Source: Heterohyrax brucei
Taxonomy: Eukaryota > Chordata > Mammalia > Hyracoidea > Procaviidae
Length of the DNA stretch: 64,000 nucleotides
NCBI GenBank assembly: GCA_028571685.1
Contig: CM053141.1
Span: forward strand, 78,539,833 to 78,603,832
Direction: 5' to 3'
Below are positions 11,801-23,800 of the stretch, in pieces. The notes beneath the pieces were generated by a model that was not told the origin of the DNA, searched no databases, and was given only the letters and a program-made list of their open reading frames with translations. Positions within the stretch are counted from its first letter, which is position 1. Each line of letters opens with the position of its first letter. The translations under genes were made by a program, and so were the position numbers.

Positions 11801-14800
11801 GATCACTAGGAGTTGGAACTGACTCAACAGCAATGGGTTTTTTTGGTTTATCCTAATTTTCCAACAAGCCCACAAACAGCAGTAAATCATTTTTCTAATG
11901 ATAAATCTTTTTTTTTAAATAAATCTTTGAAAGAGACATTCATTAATTCTTCAAATTCTCTAAAGCAATTGTTCCAAGCTGGCTGATCATCAGAAATTAT
12001 GTGGGAAGCCTTTGAAAAAAGGATATGCCCAGGTTCTCTACTCACACATTCATGTGAGAGTCTGTATTTTTAAAAAGCTACCCAAATGATGTGAGATAAT
12101 AAAGTTTTCAAAGCCGTTCTGAGGTAGTTAATCATTTCGAAATGCATCAGAAAAAAATGGAGAAAATAATTATTTCTCATTTCATAGTTACGGAAGCAAA
12201 AAAAAAAAATGTTCTTTTTTTCCTTATCTCAGAAACCGCAAAATTGATTTTAAAACAAATTGTTAGGAACAAAACCATAAGAAACCTAACACAGACACCT
12301 CAGCTTCAAAGAAGATATAGAAGGTGTTGAATTTCTCTATTACATCTTCCTAGGTAAAACATTAAATACACCCTGACCATCATACTTTGGAACTGCTGTC
12401 AGCCTTCGTCTCTACTATTAAAACATACTTTTCTTCCCTTCCATTTCTTAAGACTTTGTAAGTATCTCTGATATGCCAGTTTATTTATGCTAACTGAATT
12501 ACCCCTTTATATTTCCCAGATATTTACACTAAAAACAGCAAATAAAAATTTTTAGGATATGTGTGTACATATATACACTCACACATATACCGGACAACAG
12601 AAGAACCTGTTCAGTGACACATATCTCAAATTATAATACTTAACTAGTATTTTCACAAATTTAAGATGATCTCTGACATACTACATACATGAAAATCATA
12701 ACTGTTATGTCTGATGTTAACCTTCTATTCCCCTTATCTACACACCTCTACCAGAAAGAAATATAAAATGCATTAAGACCTAAAAAGAAACATTTTAAAC
12801 TCCCCTCCTTAAAGTAACTGGCTTTTTCCAAGCTGTAGCAAAGAAATACAATGACTGGTTAAGAAAGTGGGAAATTATAAATAAGAGAAAAACTAACAGT
12901 AAACAAAAAACATCATCATCATCAATAATTTACTGCTCTTAGAGACAGTATTTCCAATTCTGAATTATTATGCATTCAGTCAATATGCTACACACCTGTG
13001 AGGCTGTATCTTCACTAAAAACAGGCATCATCTTATCTTTATTCATTTGCTCTTGTAGATACTCAAGTTTAAACCCAAGTTGAATCTCAGGGGAAGGCAT
13101 GCCTAAAATGAAATACAGTCATAAATCATTTGCAATGGCTTTATTGCTCTCCAATGAACCAAGGATTTTAACACTGAAAAGTATCATTTAAAATCATTTT
13201 GTAAATCATAATTTCTCTGACCTCTAGGGTTGCTATGAGTCAGAATCAACTCAGCAGCACTGGGTGGCTCATTTTTATGTGTCAAGGTTTTCGAATCCCT
13301 AATTTAGGACATATATTTACAAAATAATATTTGATATTTCTTTCAGGATCAATGCATGCAAAATGTATGTCTAGAAAATTATACAGGTATAAGTCCCATT
13401 AGAAAGCATCTCTTCTTCTTGTGTTTCTTCTTAATTTCTTCTAGGTCATTTTTTAAAAACCATAATGCAAGCATAAAATGCACCCAATGATGCTGAGTCA
13501 AGTCAACTCCAACCCATAGTGACACTATAGAGCAGAGAAGAATGGCCCCACAGAGTTTCCAAGGAATGCCTAGCAGATATGAACTGCTTACCTTTTGGTT
13601 AGTAGCTGTCACACCTAACCACTACACCACCAGGGTTTCCAATGCTAGCATATAACCCAGAAAAAAAAAGACTTTCTGTTTCCAAGATGCCAAATTGAGC
13701 CAACATTTTAACTTTGCTTTCCCCATCCTCAAGTTCTCAAAGAAATATCTAAAGAATTATTTTTTTAATGACCACTTGAAAAAAAAAAGATCTATAGATC
13801 AGAATATCACACTGAATTAAAAAAAAAAAAAAATCAGTGATAATGAGTTTCCTACTCAACATCAGAAAAGAAAGGGCTCCTGCAGAAGTACCTGCATGGA
13901 CTTCCCCCATTGAAAACTCAGAAAACTCCCAGCTCAGAGCAGAGATATAACTAAAAACAAAATGTCTCACGGTTAGAAGGTAAATTGAATTAGAAGCACC
14001 AGAGTAAGTAAAGTCTCATACTTCACTGAGCTTGCTATTTGTACTAAAGAAGCTTATGACAAATGCTATAGCCACCTAGGGGAAATATCTTCACTATGAA
14101 ATACAGAAACGTGCTACAAAATAAGGATGACAAAACGATGTAGCGATAGTGCAAGAATGCCAAATAGATCAATAAAATAAAATAAAGCAGAAGAGATCTA
14201 TATATATCTCTGAGAATTTAACATATGACAAAAATAGCATTTTAAACAATTGGCAGAAAGACAGGTTATTCAAGAAACAATACTGAAGCCACTGGTTAAC
14301 CATTTGAAAAAATAAAGTTAGAGACTTACCTTTCCCATATGCCAAAATAATACAAATGGATTAATAAAATGAATGTGATAAATTCATTTTATTAATATAA
14401 TGAAAAATATTTTTATTTTGAGATAAAGTATGTATAAATTTGACCAGAAACTAATAAATCCTAAAAGACGCACAGATTTTACATTATAAAAATTTCAAAT
14501 TTCTCACTACAAAAGACATCATAAATTAAATTTTAAAATAACCAGCAAAATGGGTGAAATTATTGACAATATATATGACAAAGGTTTGCTATGTATTCTT
14601 CAAAAAACAGATAACTTTTTACTTACCAGTTTGTCATAGACAATATGTTCTATATTGATTGGGTCTAGAGGGGAAAATTCATCTTTTGGGAGGTAAGGGG
14701 AGTCAATATGACTAAATCTGACAACCTTTAAAACCAAATCTATCATTCACCTATGAGAAGCTGACATTTTACAAAGGCCTAAAGTCTGTCAATTGGGTAA

Positions 14801-17800
14801 AAGACGATCTCTTTAACAAATGGTGTTAGCATAACTGGGTATCTGTCTGCAAAAAAATGAAACAATTTCTCACACCATGCACAAAAACTAAACCAAAATG
14901 GATCAAAGACTTAAATATAAAATCTAAAATGATCATGGTAGAAAAAATAGGGACAACACTAGGTACCCTAATGCACAGCACAAACAGAATATGAAACATT
15001 ACTAACAATGCACATATACCAGAAGAGAAACTAGATAACTGGGAACTCCTAAAAATCAAACACGCTCATCCAAAAGCTGCACCAAAAGACTAAAAAGACA
15101 ATCTACAGACTAGAAAACAATTTTTGGATACAGCAAATCCAATCAGCATCTCATCTCTAAAATCTACAAACCAACACAAACCAACCCAAACCAACCCAAA
15201 CCAAACCTACTGCCGTCCAGTTGATTCCACCTCATAACAATCCTCTAGGACAAAGCAGACCTACCCCACAGAGTTTCCAAGGAGCATCCGGTAGATTCAA
15301 ACTGCTAACGTCCTGGTCGGTAGCTGTAGCACTTAACCACTACACCACCAAAAATTGAACAACAAAAAGGCAAATAACTCAATTAAAAAGTGGTCAAAGG
15401 ATATGAACTGGCACTTCATCAAAGAAGACATTCAGGTGGCTAATGGATACATGAGGAAATGCATGCAATCATCAGCTATTAGAGAAATGCAAATTAAGAC
15501 TACAACGAGATACTATCTAACTCCAACAAGGCTAGCATTAATCCAAAACACACAAAATAATAAATGTGGGAGACGTTGTGGAGAGACTAGAACACTTATA
15601 CTGCTGGTGGGAATGTAAAATGGTACAACCACTTTGGAAATCAATTTGGTACTTCTTTAAAAAGCTAGAAATAGAAATACTATAAAATCCAGCAGTCTCA
15701 CTCACTGGAAATAATGCCTGTCACAAAAACAGATACATGCACACACATGTTCACTGCAGCACTGTTTACACTACCAAAAAGGAGGAAACAACCTAGATAC
15801 CCACAAACAGATGAATGGATAACCATATTATGGTATATTCACACAATGGAACACTATGCAACAATAGAACAATGATGCACTTGTGAAATATTTCATAACA
15901 TGGAGGAATCTGGAAGGCATTATGCTGACTGCAATTAGTTGCAAAAGGACCCATATTGCACGAAATCATTTTTATAAGAATCTAAGAAGGTTGAAACACA
16001 GAAGAAAACATTCTTTGATGGTTACAAGAGTGGGAAGGGAGAAAGAGGGTTATTACTAACTAGACAATAGACTAGAATTATTCTAGGTGAAGGCAAGGAC
16101 AATACACAATAGAGGAAAAGTCAGTATAACTGGAATAAACCAAGATCTAAGAATTTTCTTGAATACAAATAAACACTTCAAGGACAGAGTAGTAGGGGCA
16201 AGATTCTGTTGACATAACAAAATTTATTAACAAAAATGTTCTGCACCACATTTTTGTGAGTGGTGTCTGGGGTCTTAAAAGCTAACAAGCAGCCATCTAA
16301 GAAGCATCCTTTGGTTGTTATCCACCTGGAGCAAAGGAGAATGAACGCCAAAGATACAAGGAAAGTATGAGCCCAGTAAACTAAAAGGGCTATAAAACTA
16401 TAAACCAGTGACTACATCAGCCTAAGACCAGAAGAACTTCATGGTGACCAGCTACCACCAATGACCACCCTGACAGGAAAGACAGCAAAGAGTCCCCAAT
16501 GGAGTGAGAGAAAAGTGCGGTGCAGAATTCAAACTCTAGAGAAGACCAGATTTGATGGTCTGATAGACTGGAGGATCAATGGAAAATATGGCCTCTGGGC
16601 TCTCCATTAACCCAGAACTGAAACCATTCCTGAAGCCAACTTTTCAGACAAAGATCAGACTGGACTACAGGACATAAAATTATGCTGGTGAAGAGTGTTT
16701 CTTGTCTTAAGTTGATATATGAAATTACTTGGCTGGCTCCTGTTTAGAGGCAAGATAAGAAGATAAGGTAAGATAAGAAGGGGACAGGAGCTAGTTAAAC
16801 TGACAAGAGAAATACAGAGTGGAGAGGAGTACGCTGTCACATTGTAGGGAGAGCAACTACAGTCCCATAACAATGTATGTAAGTTTCTGTATGACAAGCT
16901 GACTCGAATTGTGAACTTTGACTTAAACCACAATAATAAATAAATAAATAAGCAAATCTATTCTTGGTTACTTCAATGAAATAATGAAATAACAAGCACT
17001 AGATATTCACATATGTGACAGTATTAAGTGAGAAACACCATAAATAGCATCAATTCATTAAGGTAACATTAATACACTGGAATATGTTGGAATTTAAAAA
17101 GCTGATATAGATCGATGTAGAATGACAAAAAAAGCATTGTACTACAATACCAATTATAAGAAAAGATACTTATATTGGCATATAGGCATCTGGAAGGATA
17201 TACAAATAATAAATATCAGCAATTTGGGGGAGTGCCATGATACAGGAGTCAGTGAGGTGAGACCTGTTATTTTCTATATACTTATTATATTAAAAATATT
17301 TTTACTTCTAACAGAAAAAATAACAAAGGTCTATCCAATTGGAAAAGGAAAAGAAATTTTTTAAATTTGGTTAGAATATTAGAACAGATCTCTAACTCCT
17401 TACCACTGATACTTTATACATCTTAAGAACACATGTTGGGGACCGATACTACATACTGCTCCTTCCAATTTTGAAAAGCTGCCTCAATGTGAAATTCTGA
17501 CTTGCCACTGGAGTACCAAGTGAAATAAAGTATAGTGAAAGGACTAAATAAAAGCGGGAAGTTAATGAAGTAACAATGCTTCATTAAAGGGATTAATGTT
17601 AATTAATTTAATTAAAGCAATTACTTAGTGAAAAGGATCATTTCTTACCTTCGCACATCCCACTGATCCCTGGATGGAGACTCAGCTCAGATCTAAGAGA
17701 TACATCTCGATCAAGCAGCAACCTTCCGAATACCAAAAAAGAAGCACAGGTTGTTACCAAGCGTTATCCAGTTTATTTTCAAATAATGCAGCTGTATTTT

Positions 17801-20800
17801 CCCGGAAATGTACAATTTAATTAGAAATTTACCCAAGATAAAATCAGAATACTCACATTCATATGGTTGTGGTCAATTTTACAAATATTCTATTATTATT
17901 TTTGGAATTTTGAGGATAAGGGATAAATATCAATACACAAGGTCCAACAATTAAGTCAGCAAACTTAATTGTGCAAAGAGCAACATACCTCACTGCAGAG
18001 TATCACTATGGTCCCCTTTAAGTACTCCGCTTGGGAAGCTATACACCAATGTCTGGTACCTAGACCATCCTTCAAAGCTCTTGGACCTCTTTTTGGAAAT
18101 GACCATTGTGCATGGTGACATGGTGGCAAGTTCACAAACTTAACTGCATAATTGTCTATGACGAAATTTTTAGCCAGTAAACAAATAACTGTATTGGAAC
18201 ACCCCCTCTACTCACCTGATCTGGCCCACAGTGACTTTTTTCCTTACCCCAAACCAAAACCAAATCCATTGCCATCAAGTCGGGTCCGACTTATAGCAAC
18301 CCTATAGGACAAAGTAGAGCTGCTCCACAGTTTCCAAGCAGCGCCTGGCGGATGTGAACTGTTGACCTCTAAGCTAGCAGACACAGCACTTAACCACTAT
18401 GGCACCAGGGTTTCCCAAAACTGTGCAATGATCGTGAATAGCAAAAACTCCAGAAGAAATCTTTTATATCTATCCAGATGACTAGAAAACAGGTCCCTCT
18501 ATGCAAGAGGGTATGAAGAGAACCCCTGGGTTTTATTTAATTTTATTTGTTTAGTTACTTAGTTAGTTTTCACTTCTCTTTCATCTCCCAGGCCTATCCC
18601 AAAACCAGGTCCTGCCTCAGAGCCGTAGTGCCACCCTTTGTGGCAGCACAGGCACTTAAAACCAAGGTCTCTGGACAGAGAAATTGGGAAAAGAAGGCCA
18701 TGCAGTCTGAAGAGTGTGAGGCAGAATCTTCTTTATTTTTTTTAATCTCTGTTTTCTTAACATGGAGTCCTGGTGGCACTGTATTAAGAGCTCAGCTACG
18801 AAACAAAAGGTTGGCAGTCTGAATCTACCAACCCCTCCTTGGAAACCCTAGGGGCAGTTTACTCTATTCTATATGGTCACAGTCAGTTGGAATCAGTGGC
18901 AATGGATCTGGTTTTGAGGTTTGCTTTCCTCAACACTTTGCCCTGAAGGTAGCCCCAGTTGCCACGAACAGCTCGACAAAGCAGAAGGCTCTGAAAGAAA
19001 CCTATCTTTCTGGTCAGATGAACCGTCAAGTGATGGATAGAGGTAGGAGAGAGGAAAATCCTGGAAAAAGATCATCACCTAATTCCATTTGTGATCTAAC
19101 ATAAATCCCAGGTTCAACACTAAACTATCCATCAGCACAGACAAACCAAAGAAACATAACAAAGGCTTAGAGAACTTAACTATTATATTAAATAGTGTCC
19201 AAGTCTCAAAATAATCCAAGCGCTACACACATCAGGCAGATTCAAGCACAATACTAAGGGCTCTGAAAACTGTAACAATGTTTTGACCACCACCCACAGA
19301 AGGTGAAACAGAACTTACAGGCTGAGTCTAATCAGGTCAACTGCTTCTAAAAATAAATATGGATTAACACTTTCCACAGGATTTTAACAGGGCCCCAAAT
19401 CCACAAAACCATATTCAAAATGTTCAAAATACAGTCCAGAATTACTCAACATGCAAAGAACCAGGAAAATCTGACCAATTCTCAAGGGAAGATATAATGA
19501 ACAGATATGACCCTAGGATGATACAGCTGTTGAAGTTATATGACAGATTTTAAAGAAGCTATTATAGCCATCCTCTGTGAGTTAAAGGTGAACATTAGTT
19601 CTAATAAACAGAAAGACTAAAGTTCTTTGCCAGAAAAATAACAATTGTAAGAGACAAACAAATGGAAATTTAGAAGAGGAAGTCATAATATCTGAAATAA
19701 AAAATTCAGTGGATTAGCTCACTAATAGATTGGATACTAAAAAGTAAAGAGTATGTGAACTTGAAGCTAGCTTAATAGAAATTATAGTTTGAAGGCTCTC
19801 TGAAAAAAAATAAGCTGAGCCTCAGGGATCTAGGAAAGCCTATGAATAGTTTTAGTATTCATGTCATTGAAATTCTAGAAGGAGAGGAGAAGGAAAGAGA
19901 AATGAAAACCTACCAAATTTGGTGGAAGATATAAACTTACAGATCCAAGAAGCTTAGTAAAACCTCAAACAGGAAACAAAAGAAAATCAGGTCCAGATAC
20001 ATCATAATTAAACTGCTGAAAACCAAAAATAAAAATTTTTGAAAGTAAATGGAAAAAAGGCACATATGAGGCTATAGTGATTCAAATGACTGTTAATTTC
20101 TCACTTGAAATCATGACAGCCAGAGGAAGGACAGTGGAACAGCATCTTTAAAATGCTGAAAGTAAAGAACTGTCAACTCAGAATACTGTATACAACAGAA
20201 GTATCCTTTAGAAATGAAGGTAAAAAAAGACATTCTAAGATGAAGGGCAACTAAGAGAATTTTCATTAACACACCTGTCCTAGAATAAGTAATAAAGGAA
20301 ATTCTTTAGGCTTAAAAGAAATGATACTAGAGGGAAATTTGGAAATTTAGGAATGAAAGAAGAACAAAAGCCAAGCCAGCCAAGTGTCTGCGAGTCGGAT
20401 CCAACTCATGGCGACCCTAGAGGCCAGAGTAGAACTGCCCTCTAGAGTATTCAAGGAGTGCCTGGTGGATCTGAACTGCTGACCTTGTGGTTAGAACAAA
20501 AGAAATTAGCAATATTTTTTTCTTCTTAATTTCTTTATAGTAAGTATGACTATTGAAACCTAATACTATACCACTGTATGGGGAATCTGATTCATGTTGA
20601 TGTAAAATATATGATACTATAAAATAAAAGAGGAAGGGTAAAGGGACCTATATGATTATAAGGCCTCAATGTTTCACCTACAGTGTATTATAAAAACTCT
20701 AAATACAAGCATTAGGTATATACATCATAATTCATAGAACAACGACTAAGAAAAAATACAAAAAAAAAGCAGGAAAGGGAAGCAGAGCAACAACAAAAAA

Positions 20801-23800
20801 GGATAAAGTGAAAAACAATAAAATAGTAGACCTCAAACCAACTATATCAACAATTACATTAAATTGGTCTCAATATACCAATTAAAACACACAAATCCAA
20901 AACCAAAAACCTGGTGCCATCAAGTTGGTTCCAATTGATAGCAACCCCACCTGCTGAAGAGTAGAGTAGGGTTTTCTCAGCTGTACTCTCCACAGAAACA
21001 GATTGCCAAGTCTTTATTTTGCAATGCCACTGGGAGGGGAAGGGTAGGAATTCATAACTTTTCAGTTTGTAGACAATAATGAACCATCAGTATCACCCAG
21101 ATAGTCAGACTGAATTGAAAAAAACCAGACTACACCCATATGCTGTCTGCAAATATCTGCTTTAAACACAATACGGTAATTGAGACAGTAAAAAGATGGA
21201 AAAGAGATATATCAGGAAAACAAGAATCAAAAGAAAACTAGGGTTTAACTATATTATTATTAGACACAGTATGTCTTAGAACAAGGAAAATTATTAGCAA
21301 TAAGGAGGGATGTAGGAAAATAATAAAAAGGCCATTTATAAATAACAAACTAACAAAACAACTCAGATTCAATCAAGAACAATAGACAACCTGAAAGTGT
21401 ATGTGTTAAGCTGAATTTGTGATTAAGAACAGGCTTGTTCTAAAATTTATATGGAACAACAAATGAATAACTGAAATGATTACGAAAAAGATTAAAGCTG
21501 GAGGAGTCATACTACCCAATGTCAAGACATACTGTTCTAAAAAAAAATAACTCCATTGCTACCACTTCTATTCCAACTCATGGCGACCCTAAATGACAAA
21601 GTAGAATTTCCCCACAGAGTATCCAAAGCTATAAATCTTTATGGGAACAGACTACTGCCACATCTTTCTTCTGTGGAGTAGCTGGTGGGCAGGGATCCTA
21701 GACATACTGTAAAGCTACAATAATCAAGACCCAGAAACCAAATGCACTGCTGTCAAGTTGATTCTGACTCACGGTGACCCTACAGACTGAGTAGAACTAC
21801 CCCACAGAGTTTCCAAGGAACGCCTGATGGATTTGAACTACCAATTTTTTGATCAGCAGATGCAGCACTTAATCACTATACCACTACACCCCCGGGATTT
21901 TCATATTAAAGACATGGTCATATAAACAAAAGGATACTCTGATGGTTAATTTCATATGTCAATTTGGCTAGGCTGCGGTTCCCAAGAGTTTAGCCAAGAC
22001 ACTATTGCATTTGCTGTTGCAGAATAATTACATGAGATTAAATCAGCTGGTCTCCAGTAGAAAAGATTATCTTCTGTAACGTGATGTAATGCAATTCAAA
22101 GAGGGCTACACAAACATGCTGACATCCCACAATACTTTGCAAGTGCGGTTAAAAGACAGCTACAACCCTGTCCTACCTGGCTAGAACTGTAGACTAAGAA
22201 GGATAATTGCTGTGTGCCCATCCTCCTGGCCTCTACAATTCTAAGAATCAGCATAGGGCAGCCTCTTCACTATGAATACATATAATCCCCATATTTGCAG
22301 CCTATAAATTCTCAGATGTAATCCTCATCAAGGAGCTGGCAGTCTTTGGCCTTGATACCCTGCCTGTCTCCCTGTTTACAAACAGTAAATAAACACCTTT
22401 CTATTTCTCCAATTCTGTGTCTAGATGGCTTCAATTAGCTGGGCTGGCTGACTTCAATCAGCTAGTCAGCTTGACAAGCCAAGACTTGACAATGACACAA
22501 TCACCTTCTATAACGCAGCCCAGTGTAATATAAACAGTCAGCTGACGTTAAACCAGTGTAGGTTAGATCCTAAACCTAATCACTTCTTAGCTATAATCCC
22601 AGAAGAAGCACGTGTGCACACACACATACAGCGTAAGGCAGATAAAACATGACAGATACAACCTTGATATCAATTTTTAACCTTCATAATTGTGAGCAAA
22701 TAAATTTCTATATCTTTAAAGTCAGCCACTTGTGGTATTTCTGTTATGGGACCATTAAGTAACAAGACAAATACACACAAATCAATGGAATAGAGTCCAA
22801 AAATAGACCCATACAAATACAGTCAATTGATTTGTAACAAAAGTGCAAGTGAAGTTGGCAGCCTCAGAGCTCAGCCCCTCTAGGAGGCTCTTGCTCTGTC
22901 TTATTTTCCTACACAGAGCAGAACGGGCCACATACTCACCTGAAATTGTCCTTGATGAGATAATCACAGAACAGCCACAGCTGGCCTCAACCAGTTTTAC
23001 CAAGTTTTTAACATCAATTTAGCACTTTAAGTGGCCTAACCAAAAAACCAAACCCATGCCTTCCGGTGGATTCTGACTCATAGCAACCCCATAGGATGGA
23101 ACAGAATTGCTCCTCAGTGTTTCCAACGAGTACCTGGTATATCTGAACTGCCAACCTTTTTGGCTAGCATCTGTAACTCGTAACTACACCACTAAGTTTT
23201 CCTTAAGTGACTTATTAGCTCATTAAGTGTAAAATACACATAAGCACCCCGTTTCTGAGTGAAGAACTAACACTATGACATGCAGTATTATATCTCACAT
23301 CTATGTCTTCACCTACTAAATTCCGTTTACCTAGAATGCCAGAAAGAAAGAAAGCAAATCCATCCCTTCCTCCATTATAGGGACTCAAACTCTTGTCTAA
23401 AGAAGATGCATTGTCATCCCCAAGCTCCGGATGCTGGTTGAGCCTGAATATCCACAATAAAGTGACATTTGCTTAACTTTCTGTAAAAGTCCACCTCTTC
23501 AAACAGCCTATGGGCAGTCTTGGAGACAGCAATGACAGCTCCTTTTTTTGCACCGGAAACTAAAGGCGCTTTTCTGCTCTCAGCCTCTTGTTTACTGGCT
23601 GGCTGTAAAGAGCTGCACTGAGCAAAACCTGGAGTTTCCATCCAGCAACACAAGGGCAATTAAATGAAGAAGTCTTTTCTACCAGTGGTGCAACCCACAA
23701 CTGGCCATTCTTATGCAAAAAGATGAATCTTAATCTATAATTCACACCACACATAAAATTAACTCAAAACAGATCATAAATCCAAATCAAGCCCATTGCT

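Larger units (their letters stand above)
19085..21729 (+). mobile_element. Old L1 (L1M-type), ORF1 into ORF2, SINE-riddled
   Basis: 19450-20330 follows L1M ORF1 (AGATCCAAGAAGCTTAGTAA, CAGAGGAAGGACAGTGGAAC). 21080-21420 follows the ORF2 endonuclease region. 21430-21729 jumps to late ORF2 (AAAATTTATATGGAAC, AAGCTACAATAATCAAGACC). The element continues at 22755-22849 and 23655-23778. Highly decayed. Confidence 0.75.
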
